Source: Entophlyctis helioformis (lineage: Eukaryota; Chytridiomycota; Chytridiomycetes; Chytridiales; Chytriomycetaceae). Taken from it: a stretch of 64,000 bases of DNA. Below, piece by piece: positions 47,199 through 59,319 of this stretch (position 1 is the first letter of the stretch; every line of letters starts with the position of its first letter). A program made the position numbers and the translations under genes. A model generated the notes under the pieces. The model searched no databases and was not told where the DNA came from. It saw only the letters and a list, made by a program, of their open reading frames with translations. Where the stretch lies: positions 62,001 through 126,000 of the forward strand of contig JAHLKH010000032.1 of NCBI GenBank assembly GCA_025526915.1, in the 5' to 3' direction.

Positions 47199-47204
47199 AA
47201 TAAA
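47199..47204 (+). terminator. Polyadenylation signal AATAAA for the NSUN7-like gene
   Basis: AATAAA occurs about 80 bp past the plus-strand stop at 47118-47120, in the 92-bp gap between two convergent genes. The placement fits; there is no transcript evidence. Confidence 0.5.
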
Positions 47205-47212
47205 AAGAGAGA

Positions 47213-49094
47213 TTATCTATGCCTTCCAAGCCGGCAACAGCGGATCTTTTGAATGTGAGTGGCTGTCGATATGTGTGGGCAGACCAGCGGCACCCGGGCC
47301 GCCGGTTTCTGGATGGCGCTGATGTGCGCCTCTGCCTTTGCGACCTCCCGCTTGGCGACGTTGTAGAGCCACAGGCCGAAAAAGGTCAGACTGATGCCGA
47401 GAGCCTGCACAATGCTGACCGTGTCCCGGAAGTAGATGATGGAGGCTGTGATGACAAAGATGCGCTTGACGAGCGATGCAATAGAGTAGGTGATGGGCGA
47501 CACGATGGAGAGGATGTTGAATGCGACCAGGCATTGCGAGAAGTTGGAGACGCCGTTGAGGAGGAAAAGCATGCACAGCCGCAGCGAGGGACGGACGGGG
47601 TCTTCGCCGGTGGACATGGCGAACCCGTCCGAGTAGATCCACACAGGAAACATGAGAATGAATGCCATCGAGGACGAGTAGAAGAGCATGTTGAGCTTGT
47701 CGAGCTTGGTGGTCGTTGAGGGTCCTTTTGCAGCCGAGTTGTTGAACAGCTTTTTGGAGACGACGTTCTGGACGACAAAGACGAGGGTTGCGGTGAGGGA
47801 GCAGACAAAGCCCAGCAGGTGGAACTTGATTTGTGTTGCGCAGACCAGCATGACGCCCAGCGTCAGCGGGATGAGCGAAGCATAGACACGCGGCGAGTAG
47901 ATGATCTGGTACGCGAAGCGGTAGACAAAGACTGTGAACAGTGGAGACAGCGCCTGTCAAGATGGGATAGTTGTCGGATAGTTGTCGGATGGATGACACG
48001 GCCAGCAGAGTCAGCGACACTGGACGGATGGATGCATGGACGGACGGATGCATGCATGCATGCATGCATGCACAGAACGACGGCAGATGGAAAGATAGAC
48101 AAAGAAGCTCGAGATGCACGTACCTTGATAGTGTGCGAAAAGCTTACAGACACGTACGTGATGGCGACGGACGACAGGATATGGCCGACGATCTGGAACA
48201 AGGCAAGCGGGAAGGTGGTCTGGATGATGTCGATGGAGGGGCGACGCAGCTTGCCAAAGCCGATGCCCGCGTGGGAGGCCAGCACGCAGAACACGGACAC
48301 CATGCCAAACTGGACGTATGTGAGGGTGACGGGGTGCTTGTACTCGTTGAGGATCTGCTTGCCAATGTTGTTTGTGACTGCGGACGAGGTGTACCAGAGC
48401 AGACAGAGGGCGTAGAACTTGATCATGTCAAACGACAGAAAGTCTGCGCACATGGCCAGGTAGGCGAGCAGCGAGGCCGGCACCTGGTGCTGGTGCTGGT
48501 GCTGCTGGTGGTACTTTGCACCCATATTGGCGCTGGCGTTGGCGTTGGCGTTGGTCTTGGCGTTGGAGGAGTGGGCAGACTGTGGCGAATGAAGCAGGGA
48601 TGCCGACGATGATGCAGGCGAGGGTGGTGCCGAGGGAGGGACGGCGATGCAGACGGACGGCGACGATGCAGACGGGGCAGAGGACGCAGACGGGGCAGAC
48701 GGGGCGTCCAAAGGCAGGCGGACGTGCGAGTGCAGCAGGCGGCGATGGTCGAAATTGGAGGCAGCGGACGCAGCGGACGCAGCGGGGGCCGTGGCAGGCG
48801 ACGACGGAAGCGACGGCAAGAAGGGCGAGAAGGGCGAGAAGGGCGAGAGGATGCCGAGGCCGGCGACGGACAGGCGGTGCGAGTGCGAGTGCGAGTGCGA
48901 GAGGGAATGCGAGTGCAGCGAGAGGGATCCGATGGCGGCAGCGTCTGTGGAAATGGCGAGGCCGCTGGAGCGGCTGCTGATGCTTCTGCGGCGGCTGTGG
49001 CTGCTGCCGTGGGTGCTGCTGGGTGGCTGCTGCTGTTGCCGTGGTTGCTGTGGTTGTGGCCGCTGGTCGTGGCCGAGAGCAGCGATGCCGAGCA

Positions 49095-49129
<35 letters not shown>

Positions 49130-50004
49130 GAAGCAGGCGTCCAGACGGGATCGGAGGTGCAGGAGCAGGCGCAGGTGCAAGCGCAGGAGCGAGTGTTTCA
49201 GGACAAGCCGCGACGCCCGCACAGCCCGCTGGTTGCTGCTCGTCGGGCGGTGCGTGTGCGCTGATGGCGCCGATCGCACGTTTTGCACTTTTTGCGCCGG
49301 CGGCGTGCGGCAGCGACGGCCACGAGCGAGTGCCGCGTGCGTCGCTGATTGGTCCTGGCGTGCCTGCGATGCTGCCTGCGATGCTGCCTGCGATGCTGCC
49401 TGCGATGTTGCCTGCGATGCTGCCTGCGATGCTCTTGTCGCTGCTGCTGCCCACACGCGATGCCGACGAGCTGTGCAGCCGCAGGGGCAGTGGCGGCGAC
49501 GGCGACGGCGACGCGGTCTGCGACGACGACACCGACGACGACAGCGACGCTGGCAGCTGGCACACGGACGGTGCTGTCTGCGCTGCTTGTACTACCTGCT
49601 GGCTTCGCGTCTTGCACGTGTCTGACGATGCCGTCGACACCCGACAACGACGACAGCAGAAAGTCGCGGCCGCTCACGTCCTGCATGAGCGTGGCGCTGC
49701 TGCTGGATCTCGAGCCCGTCTGCAGCACAATGCCCCGGCCGTGGTCCCGGCTGCCGTCGCTGCTGTGGCTGCCAGCGTCGCCCATGCAGGGCGTGGACGC
49801 GTTTGCCGGCGCGATGGTGGAAGTTGTTGCTGCTGCTGCTGCTGCTGTTAACAGACCGGCTGCGGCAGTTTGCGGCCATGGCGACAGCAGTGCTGGGCTT
49901 GCTTCTGCCGCTACTGCTGAGCCTGTTGCTGGCGTTCTGGCACATGGCAGTGTCGCAGAGTCCGGCAGACTGCTGATGGTGCTCTTCGGCTGCCCTGGCC
50001 GCAT
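47213..50004 (-). CDS. Triose-phosphate-transporter-family carrier (Sly41/SLC35E-like), N-terminus uncertain
   Basis: The membrane core is clear. Exon 48525-48124 (start MGAKYHQQ) or longer joins exon 47953-47213 in phase 0. It reads MIKFYALCLLWYTSSAVTNN, ILNEYKHPVTLTYVQFGMVS, AFQIIY-type helices, LTATLVFVVQNVVSKKLF, LDKLNMLFYSSSMAFILMFP and ITYSIASLVKRIFVITASI, about ten transmembrane helices. Such carriers exchange sugar phosphates or nucleotide sugars across Golgi or ER membranes. Upstream, three different minus frames are open and Ser/Ala-rich back to ATG 50004 (MRPGQPKSTISSLPDS), shifting near 49.5 and 49.1 kb. They may be a long disordered N-terminus interrupted by frame errors or introns. 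If not, the protein starts at 48525 and has 380 residues. Confidence 0.78.
48049..48072. repeat. TGCA microsatellite in carrier-gene intron
   Basis: About six copies of ATGC/TGCA lie in the 170-bp intron (48123-47954) of the transporter gene. Being palindromic, it can form a hairpin. Confidence 0.85.
49095..49131. repeat. GACGCA hexanucleotide repeat
   Basis: About six tandem copies of GACGCA, encoding alternating Ala-Ser on the minus strand, within the presumed disordered N-terminus of the transporter gene. Confidence 0.85.
49361..49433. repeat. 12-bp tandem repeat encoding Ile-Ala-Gly-Ser
   Basis: About six copies of a 12-bp unit (TGCCTGCGATGC) with few mismatches. On the minus strand it encodes repeated IAGS/IAGN units in the open frame upstream of the transporter core. 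Length polymorphism between strains is expected. Confidence 0.88.
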
Positions 50005-50184
50005 ACCTCTCGCCTCTCCGTGTCTGTCGAGAACCCTGTCGTGGGCCACGCAGTATCTTTAAAGGGCGGCCAAGTGCCCCCATCACTTGATGCCGAAAGG
50101 GCTCCCGCTGCGGAGTTTGTCGCGCTCACCGCCCCGTCGGAGTTGAGCCACCATCACAACTGCCTCTTCATTCACAAGAGCAGG

Positions 50185-53100
50185 CTAGAGCGTGATCCAG
50201 CCGCCAACGTCAAACGTCTGCTCAATCTTGCGTGCCACATAGCTCGGGATCATCTGCGTGAGCCACTGCTTGCGGATCTCGTCGTAGCGCTTCTGGTTGA
50301 GGAACAGCGGCCGTCCGCGTCTGCAACCATCGCGTCAGCATGCTCGTCAGTCCATCGGCACCACTTGGCAGCACACGCCAAACATGCACACGCAGCCCGC
50401 TCACCTGAACTTGAGATCCACCTCGCCGTGCGCATCCAAGTACGGCGGATTGACATAGAACCCGTTCTCGTTGTGCAGCAGCAGCATGATGCCGTCCTTG
50501 ACCAGCAGGTACGCACCAACGGATCCGGCGCACTCGGCCATGTGGAGATTGCACTCGCCGTGCTCCTTTTCCGCGCAGCAGTAGCTCTGGCTGCAGACAA
50601 ACGTGCCGCAGAACAGACAGAGCGCCGGCTCGACGGGGACCGTGCCGCACTTTTTGCAAGGCTGCACGCGCGACTGCTCAAAGAGCGACTCGAGCCGCAC
50701 AGGCAGGCTCACAAGCTCAAACACAATGGGCAGGTCCAGTGCAACCAGGGGCGTGAACCGCCGTGTGGGCACGTTGAGTGCAGCCGGGAAGGCAGCCCCT
50801 GGCAATGATGCTGTGGCCGATCTTGCTGTGAGGGTGGGTCCCGGCACGTTGGCCACGCCGAGTGCCGATCCACCGCCAAATCCAGCCGGCTGGCCGTATT
50901 CGCCAGATCCGCCAGGCTGCAGCGACAGAGTCCGCGTTTCAGCGATAGCCGCCAATGGCGTCGTCGAAAGCGCAGTGGTGCCGCCAGACATGCTCTGGCG
51001 CCGCTGGGCCAGCTCGGTCGACCACACCACGCCGTAGTGGTTGGCCATGGTCGTGCCAAAGTGCCGCATCCAGTGCGAAATGAGCTCGCCAAAGTCTGCG
51101 TCCTGCACAATCGGTGTCGCCATGAGAGACGCCACGCTCGGCAGCCCCAGGTACGCCCCCAGCCGCTCAAGCTCGGTCCGCGATGCCCGAATCTCTTCCT
51201 CGTCGTCGTTGTACACCATCATGTCGTCACGGCCGCGCGGATCAAGGTCGAATCCAAACCCAGTAGCACCGCCTGGTGGCACCATGTTGAAGCGCGCGTA
51301 CAAGAGAATGGCGCAACGGCGGGCGTACACGAGGCCGACACGCTCAAACAGCGCGCGGATGACGTGCGGCTGGACGCACTGGTCGACCAGACGTCGCGCA
51401 TCCGGCATGAGCCGCATCTCATTCACAACGACTTGGATGAGCTTCTGCAGTCCGTCATACTGCCCGTCGTGTCCGGCATGCTGTTGCGGTGGCTGCTGTC
51501 CAGGCTCCACTACGATATACGCTGGCTGCTTGCCCTTACTGTTGTCCTGCTGCTGGCCACCGGGTTGTGCACTCAGCTCGCCCGTCGCCAGGGCCGCCAC
51601 GACCCGCGGATCAGTGAGCCAGCTGTCGCCATAGAGCAGAACCGACTCGACGACCGACACGACGCACCGCACCATCTCAAAGATCCACAGCACGCGGATC
51701 CACTGAATGACTTCGTCCTCGTCCTTGTCGCGCTGGTTCTCGCGCGCCGGAATCACCGACATGGACAGCGCAACAAGGTGCGAGAATCCATCACGGAGCA
51801 GCGCAGGCGGCTGCGACGGCATGCGTCCGCCCGACAGGTCGTTGCCAAACACCGACGACAGGTACGACCGGTTGTACACGGCAATCGATTCGCGCGAGCC
51901 TTCCCAGCTGATGAGCAGCGCGCCAAACGTCGTCTCGGACAGCAGACGCAGACACGCCAGCATCTGCGTGCTGATCGTGTTGAGCACACCCACGTCCGCG
52001 AGCTTGGGTGCGAGGGCCGACAGCGGCGCACCGGGGGTCCACGATGACGGCGCGCCACGGCCGGCAATCTCGAGCGAGCAGATGGTGTATCCCAGCATGT
52101 CCCACAGCCGGGCAAGCCGGAGGAGGCTGACATCGGCGCCGACCTCAAAGGCTGCCGAGCGGCCCGAGGTGCGCAGCCGGCCATCCAGACTCATGAACAG
52201 CTCGTAGAAGTGGTCGCTGTACAGCTTGCGCAGCCGCGAGATGGACAGGACGGGGTTCTCGGGCATGTTGCCCGGATACGAGATGTGCGCGGGTGCAAGG
52301 AGCGGATGGGCCGTAAACACCTGCTCGACGAACCCGGACACGTAGTCGTTTAGCTTCGATGCACTGCTGCCAAGGGCTTGCTGGCCCGCGGGCGGTTGCT
52401 GTCCAGCCGCCGTCGTCCTTGTGGCAGCCGCACTGCCCCGTCGCTGGCCAGCACCCAACGCATACGCGTCTCTCATGGCCGCGTCGGCGTTGTCACCAAC
52501 GCGGTCGCTGTGATCGCCGCCAGCCGCTGCAACGCCAAGCTGCAACCCGCTCGACACGATCCAGCTCTTGATCGACTTGAGGATCCCTGCGTCAGTCTCC
52601 GCTTCGGCGTCGGCAGCATCACGCCACGGCACGGCCGAGCCGCGCCAGTTGACCTTTTCGAGCCGGTTGGTCCAGATGACGGGCAAGAAGCTGTTGCCCA
52701 GGCTCTTGCACAGCGGACACAGGAACTCGTGCAGCTCAATGTTTTCGGGCTGGTTGCGTGTGAGCTGCGACTGGTGCCGTGTCATAATGGACGTCATGTA
52801 CGTCTGGAAGCATGTGATGTGCATGAGGTGGCCGCAGCTGGTCATGGAGATGCCCTCAAACGACGACTGCTTGATGGGCGTGGGCTGCGATCCGTGCAGG
52901 CCGTGATGCGGCATCTTGGCCGTCGTCTGTCCACCACCGCCACCACCGCCAGTTGCAGATGCAGATCCAGTGGCAAGAGAATGCAGCGAGCTCGTCGATG
53001 CAGATGGCGTCAGGTTGGCGGCCCGTTTTGGCATACCATGGTGATGCGGCTCGCTCTGCACACTGCGCATGCTGCGATCGACCTCCTTGTCAAACGATAC

Positions 53101-56100
53101 GGGGGTTCCAGAGATGGACGCAGCCACCGTGCTCGCGTCCCCAAAGTTGATTTGGCGGCGCATCGAGCTCTGCTGTATAAAGCACAGCATGCCGTACAGC
53201 TTGTCGCTCTTGTCCGTGTCCTCCTGACACACAATGCATGTGCCAACAGGGTAGCTCCATTCGCGCTGGTCGGGCCGATCGGCAAGGTTCTCGCCTGTGT
53301 CGGCTGCGCTGGCCTCGTTGGCCCGTCCGTCGTCGTCCTCTTCGTCCAGCTCGTCCATATCGTCGCCATAATTGGCCATAAAACTCTGCTGCGCCTGTGC
53401 AAACTGCGCCATGATGGCCGCCTGTCGCGCCTTGGCTGCCTGCTTCCTCTTCTCCTGGTCCGTGAGCTCGGCCGTGGCACCAGCAGCACCAGCAGCACCG
53501 CTCTGAGTGGCACCTCCAGAGGCAGCAGCAGAACTTCCGGCTGCAGCCATGGTGCGTCGCTTGGCGTCGGTCCACTGCCCCAAATCCCACTTGGACTTGT
53601 CGCGCCATCCGGCAATGACCGCCTTGGCTTCCTCGCCACCAATCTCCTCAAACCGCCGAACAAGGTACCGCAGTCTCGGTGCCTGATCCTTGATATCGTC
53701 CTCGTTGGCGCGATCCACCAAACTCAGAATGAGCTCCAGCAGCGTGGTTGGCCGACGGTCGGCACCCAGATTGGCCATGATAGGCATGCGCACCGACACC
53801 GCGTTGCGAATAAACGTCTGGTCAATGCCCGAGTCACCGAGTCCAGACGCCGAGAGCGTGGCCTTGTCGACAATCTCAAACCCGACCACGAGCAGGTGCA
53901 CCGCCTCGCCCAAAACCATGTCGCTGTGCACGGGCTCGAGACCAGACTCGGCCTTGGTGCGCGTGACGTTCCACAGGGCGTAAAACACCATCTGGTTGAA
54001 CAGGCGTGAGTGGATGAGGCCCACGACGCGGTCAAAGCCCGCGCCAGGCTGGAGCAGCGGCAGTACAGGGAGATGGAGACCCTCGTCTTCGCTGCGGTGG
54101 GCATCCGATCCGCCGTGGGGACGCTTGCGGTTGCGGCGAGTCTCGGCACGCTTGCGGAGAACATCCTCCACGTCTTCGCGCTCGTTGCGCGTGTAGTGCC
54201 AGAACCAGGGATCGACCTCGGAGTAGAACTGGTCGCGCAGCTCGTACGTGCCGTGGTCGGCAGGGCCTTCGGGAAACTTGAAGTGGGCCACAGACGACAG
54301 GATCTCGTCAAACGACTGTGGCGTGGCCGCCTGCGTCTCGCTTGCAGCAGACGGATCGCTTGCTGATGCAGCCGCGGCAGCAGCAGACGCAGTCGTGCCA
54401 GCCTCGTTAGTGGCGTCAATCAGATGCTCCGAGATGCGCTTGGTGAGCTCAGAATACGCGACGCCGTTGCGATGCACGGCCAGATGGTGGATGATCTCGC
54501 GGCGCAGCTCGTCGGTCACCGAAACCGCACCAGCAGCCGACCGCTCGGTGAGCAGAATGATCACCACCTGCAGCAGGTCCTGCACAAACGACGACACTTG
54601 CGCGGCCCCAAAGTGCGACAGCTCGGGACTGGCCGTGTTGCCCTGGAACCACGGGACAAGCTCGAAGCGGTCAATAAGCATCGTGAGCAGCTTGTCGGGC
54701 CCCAGACAGATGCTTGCAAACTGCAACAGCAAGAGGTCGTGGTCGTAGCAGTCGCGCAGGGTCGAGTCCTTGTAATGCAAAGCCTGGCTGCGCATGATGC
54801 TGCCGTTCCGAACCCACACGTCGGCCTTGATCTGCGAGATGAACACCACCGAGCGCAGCGGGAACTCAAAGATGAGCGCAAGGCGGTCTTCGAGCGAGAG
54901 CCGCTGTCCCATGGACACCACATCAAACACCGTCGTGCGGTCTGTATCGTCGACAACGTCGAGCCGGTCGAGGGCAGGCGACTCGAGTGCCGTGTCAAAG
55001 ATCTGGTGCACAATAGTGCGTCGCGGCTCGTCCTTGGATGTGCGTCGCAGGAGCCGCGGGACCTGCTCGGCCAGGCATGCCAGCAGCCAGTGGAGACTCA
55101 TGTGCATCGACACGGGTTGAAGCGCCACGCGGAAATCGGGCACTCTGCACCGGATTCCCGGCACGAGCTCGACGGCGTGGAATCCGTCGGCAGCGACAGG
55201 CGGACGGTGGATGACGCCGGCAACGGACGTCTGCGTCGCGCGCATCTCTCGCGTTGTCTCGACGTGGTTGTACAGCGTCCATTTGAGCAGCACGTCGCGA
55301 GTCTCGCTGATGGCAAACACGAGCATGGCGCCAGCAGACTCGGAGCCACCGCCAAAGAAGGACTCGCCAAAGTACCGCACCAGACGGCTGATCTGGAGAC
55401 TGCTGTTGAACGCGCTCAGCCAGTTCTCCGTCTCGTACTCGACGTGGGTAAACACGGACCGTCGCTGCGGGTTCATGCCTTGCCAGACAAGGCACAGATC
55501 GAGAAAGTAGGGCAGCACGGGCACGGCGTCGCGGAGCGACTCGTTCTGCTGCTGCTGCAGCTGCTGTCCAAGCGTCGATGTGCGCAGATGGAGCTCGCCA
55601 GCCGAGCGGGCTACGGTCGCTGATGCGCCAATGGGCCGCTGGCCGCCGACAGCAATGGCGCCGGCAGTGCCGTCGCGGACACGGTGTGCCATGAGAAGGT
55701 ATCGCACATCGTGAAACATGTGCCAGTTGCGTCGCTGGCGGGTAGCCTCGCCGTCGCAGTGGAGCACGGGATAGATGGGCAGCCGGTTGCGCATGGCGTG
55801 CTGGATGGCGTTGTAAAAGTTGGTGCGCAAATCATACTGATCCGGCAGAACGTCCGAGAGATAGTACGCCTTGAGGAGCGCAAAGATGCAAGGCATGAGG
55901 TCCGTGTGTGCAACAAGGTGGCTGGCAATGGTGGGCACTGTGAACAGCTGGACGGCAAAGTTGATGATGGAGAGCTCGTACTCGCGGTCGTGGAACAGGT
56001 AGCCACGCGTGATCTGCAGGTACGATTCCGCAAAGTGCAGGGCCATGGACCGCTTGTATAGATCGCCAGAGACGATCATGGAGCTGATGTACAGCTCACG

Positions 56101-57648
56101 CAGGGATATCCGCACTTCCTTCCACAGTCGGCTGTCGAAAGCCAAAAGGTAGTCGACGCGAGAGCGGGCCGTAGTGGCCTGGGTCGCAGGCGGGCTGAGC
56201 AGATCTTGCAGCTGAGGGAAGACCACATCGTGCTCGCCAAGGCTGGTGGCGAGTGTTGCAGCCAGCTCTTGGCAGATGACCGTGCGGACAACCTTCTCGA
56301 CCGGCTCGTACTCGACGCCGTCGACGACTGTAACGCCGACGACGTGGCGGCTGAGTGTCTTGAGCCAGTCAATGGCAACGGCGGCAATTTCTTCGCGGAA
56401 CGTCTCTCGAGCCGATCGGATCGACGCCGTCAGATGGATGGAGGCGACATTGCGGCCGATGCCAATCAGGGTCGGCAGCGAGTCGGACGATCTGAGAACA
56501 ATGCGGCCGCGCTGGTCGACGGTTTCGGCAACGAAGCGTCCATCGTTTTCCGAGCAGTGCAAGGCGTCCATGACCTGCTCGATGACTTCCTGGAACGAGT
56601 GCGACTCGTCGTTCCAAAGGATGACCGAATACACGGCCTGGCGTCGGTCGTCTGCGGGGAAAGATCTGTCAGGCGGGTTTGCCTCTTGTATGGCGTCCAT
56701 GCTTTCAACCATGGCAATCATCTCGGGCGACCTGGCAAACACCGCGACCACAAACTCGAGGACGGTCGCGATTGTCGAACGGACGCCGGCCACGATATGC
56801 TGGATTGCAGATGCGCAGCCATATCAGCAGCAGGTCCAGCGATGCTTCAAAGACATGCCGGGCATGGAGGTGCATACCGGTGGAAGCGGCTGGGGCTCTG
56901 GCTTTGGGCGAGCTGCTGCTCCATCCAGCGCGGCCGGACCAGCCGTTGAAGGGCCGCCCGGAGCCGTTGATACCGGCGCGTGGTACTTGCACTGAACCGG
57001 CACCTTCCAAGCCTCTGGATCGCCGCAATCGCAGCAGCCGCCAGACTCGGCGGCGATCGAGAAGCTCGTGTCGTGGCCGTCGTGGTTGGTGGCACGGAAG
57101 CAGCGCACACAGAAGACGCACGTCTCGTCCAAGGCGCAATTCCTGGCATCAGATGACGGTGTCAGTCAAGATCGCACGGCACGCCGGGCAAGAGAGCAGC
57201 CCTTGCCTGCAGCGGTAGACGCCTTCGCCCTTGCGGAACACATGGCCGCAGGCTTGCCCCGCTGCGTCTTTTGGTACTCGAGCGGCAGGCCAGGCTCGTC
57301 ATCGTCGACATACTGGCCGTCGTCGTCGCCGTCGTTGTCGTTATGGTCGCCGGCACCGAAAGCCAGCGGCTCGACGACGGTCACGGCCGAGCCAAAGAGC
57401 GAGCGGAAGACGTCTCTGCTGCCCGTGCACAGCGAGTACGACAGCACCGAGACGATGTTGCGCCGCACGGCGGGCGACAGCGGCAGCTGCAGGTTGTACA
57501 CAAAGGGCGAGCTGTGCAGAAAGGCGTGCAGCTGCGGGTCGATGGGCTGCGGCACCTGCGCACGGGCGAGCGGCAGGGCTGCCAGGGCCTGCAGGGTGCG
57601 CAGCGAGTCGGCCTCTATCTCGGCAAAGGCGAGTCTGCTTGACGCCAT
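50185..57648 (-). CDS. UBR1: UBR1-type N-recognin E3 ubiquitin ligase, four exons, ~2,412 aa
   Basis: Exons are 57648-57207, 57142-56878, 56799-50405 and 50320-50185. It marks proteins with destabilising N-termini for the proteasome. The UBR box spans exons 1-2: [15 protein letters not shown], then [15 protein letters not shown] and [19 protein letters not shown] ClpS-like N-domain follows ([20 protein letters not shown]). The RING-H2 is split by a long insert: [20 protein letters not shown] and later [32 protein letters not shown]. The C-terminal autoinhibitory zinc domain has [20 protein letters not shown] and [19 protein letters not shown]. Exon 1 changes frame near a C4 run at 57257-57260; with one base added the total is 2,413 codons. 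Intron 1 (57206-57143) has GC-AG ends. The exon 3 frame of 6.4 kb is unbroken. The domain order is complete. Confidence 0.94.
57143..57206 (-). other. GC-AG intron in UBR1
   Basis: This 64-bp intron has a GCAAGG donor after AG and a CCAG acceptor. Removing it restores the UBR box [12 protein letters not shown] in frame. The donor fits the AG|GCAAG consensus of GC-AG introns. No nearby GT donor keeps the conserved cysteines. Confidence 0.75.
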
Positions 57649-57788
57649 TGCGCTGCTGGTGGTGGTGGTGGTGGTTGTGGTTGCTCCTACGGCTGGTTGT
57701 CGTTGCGCTGGTTGTGGTGGATCGCGGAGGTGATCTTGCAGGCTGCGCGACAAGCAGCGGTTTATTGTGCAACAGCGAGCAGCGGCAC

Positions 57789-59129
57789 TCAGAGCATGAG
57801 GGCGAGGGGCGTCTTGCCGCGCACGGCAGATGTGGCTGCAATCGCCATCGATGCCATGGCCGCGGTCGTCACCATGGCCGCCCCGCCAGGCACGCCAGAC
57901 GCACCAGCAGATGTGCCCGCAGACGCGCCAGACCCACGCGCAAGCACCGACGCAAGAAACGCATCTGCGTTCTGCGTGGTGCGCCTGATCGTCTCGTCGA
58001 CGGTCCAGCCGCGAATGTCGGCAACGGCGCGGCACACGGCCACCATGTACTCGGCCACGTGCGCCGTGTCGTGCAGGTCCGACTCGACCAGCAGCCGGTC
58101 GTCTGGGATCGCCTGGACGCGCTCGCTAAACTTCTTGGAGCGCGCATTGACCGCCATGCTGAACGAGAAGAAGAAGCGCGACCCGATGCACGGCAGCCGC
58201 ACGAGCGACCGGCCAATGTCTGGCGATGCGGTGAACGAGTGCATCATGATGGCCGGCGGGCACGGCAGCCGCGGCGGCGGGAGCAGCTCGGCCGCATCGG
58301 TCGTGTTGCCCTCGAGCCGGTGCTTGCGCTGCAGGCGCTGCAGGTCCTGCTTCCACGCAGCGCGGATGCGGCCGCACCGCTGGTCCATGGCGCGAAAGTA
58401 CTCGAGGATGCGGCCGTGCACGTGAACGGCGTGGATGCTCACGGGCCGGTTGAGCGCGATCGCCATCGCCATCTGCGCGTCGAACACGGGCAGCTGCTGC
58501 TCCATCGGGTACAGCTTGCCCGTGCGGCCGTCGGTCGCCACGCCGTCGAGCCCAATCTCGCCCACGATCGCCTGCGGGTACGTCTTGAGCAGCGATCGCA
58601 GGCGGGCGAGCCATGCGCTTGCTGCGCTGCCGTTCAAGCCGTCGGGCGGTGTGTCTCTGGCGCCGTTGCCCTTGTCATCCACCTCATCCTTGTCGATGTC
58701 GCTGCTATCGCTGTCGTTGTCGTCGCTGTCGTTGTCGCTGCTGCTGTCGTCGTCCAAGGCGACGCCCGAGGCAAGCTCGCCGACCCCTGGCGCAGAGGCC
58801 GCCCACGCCGCATGCGGCGGAAGCGCTCGCTCGGCGTGCCAGGGATGCACGCCAAAGGCCGGCACGATGCGGCCCGGGAAGCGAGCCAGCGTCTCCTCCA
58901 CCAGGTGCCAGTCGTCGGGCTGCGTGCCCATCACAATGAGCCGCTGCACGGGCAGGTCGGCGATGCGATCCAGCGTCGTCGGCGTCTCAATGACATGGCA
59001 GTGGACGTCGATGGCTCCTCGCAGCAGGCCGAGCGCTGCGGCATCCTCTGCGGCGTCGGCCGCGCTGCCTGCGGTTGTGTCGGCGACGGCGTCGGCGTCG
59101 GCGCTGGTGTGTGGCTCAGGCTCGGCCAT
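57789..59129 (-). CDS. TatD-family metal-dependent hydrolase, single exon, 446 aa
   Basis: The chosen start is MAEPEPHTSADADAVAD; upstream in-frame residues are Trp/Leu-rich and probably untranslated. The first metal motif IDVHCHVIETPTTL follows, then LIVMGTQPDDWHLVEETLA, VPAFGVHPWHAERALPP, ASAWLARLRSLLKTYPQAIV and GEIGLDGVA, LNRPVSIHAVHVHGRILEYF, MMHSFTASPDIG, and LVESDLHD near the end. HxH, the E in GEIGLD and the late D are the TatD metal ligands. These enzymes act as DNases or related hydrolases. A low-complexity Asp/Ser insert (residues about 130-155) extends the usual length of 260-300 residues. The gene ends 140 bp before the UBR1 start. Confidence 0.88.
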   Translation of the reverse strand: MAEPEPHTSADADAVADTTAGSAADAAEDAAALGLLRGAIDVHCHVIETPTTLDRIADLPVQRLIVMGTQPDDWHLVEETLARFPGRIVPAFGVHPWHAERALPPHAAWAASAPGVGELASGVALDDDSSSDNDSDDNDSDSSDIDKDEVDDKGNGARDTPPDGLNGSAASAWLARLRSLLKTYPQAIVGEIGLDGVATDGRTGKLYPMEQQLPVFDAQMAMAIALNRPVSIHAVHVHGRILEYFRAMDQRCGRIRAAWKQDLQRLQRKHRLEGNTTDAAELLPPPRLPCPPAIMMHSFTASPDIGRSLVRLPCIGSRFFFSFSMAVNARSKKFSERVQAIPDDRLLVESDLHDTAHVAEYMVAVCRAVADIRGWTVDETIRRTTQNADAFLASVLARGSGASAGTSAGASGVPGGAAMVTTAAMASMAIAATSAVRGKTPLALML

Positions 59130-59319
59130 GGCAACGTTTCGGAAACCCGGCAGCAGCCGCACGATCGCAGCTGTAATCGGCAGCGCCACTGGAAGGCACA
59201 CAGACAGCCACACCTGCACATGCAACCACAGCAATCTCCAACCACACCGCCACTGTGCCATCCCCATTCATTGCCCAAGACGACAGCGCCGGCCACTCGC
59301 ATCCCACGGGCATGTGCGC

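Noticed and set aside
49361..49433. CRISPR-like regular repeat
   Set aside because: The units are contiguous 12-mers without spacers; this is a coding minisatellite in a eukaryotic genome.
48724..49851. 375-residue plus-strand open frame rich in Arg/Glu/Asp
   Set aside because: It comes from simple repeats such as GACGCA and GAGTGC, and lies antisense to the carrier's leader.
52378..54009. 543-residue plus-strand open frame (and 51037-52047)
   Set aside because: Antisense to UBR1 exon 3, whose protein is clearly conserved; composition is that of a shadow frame.
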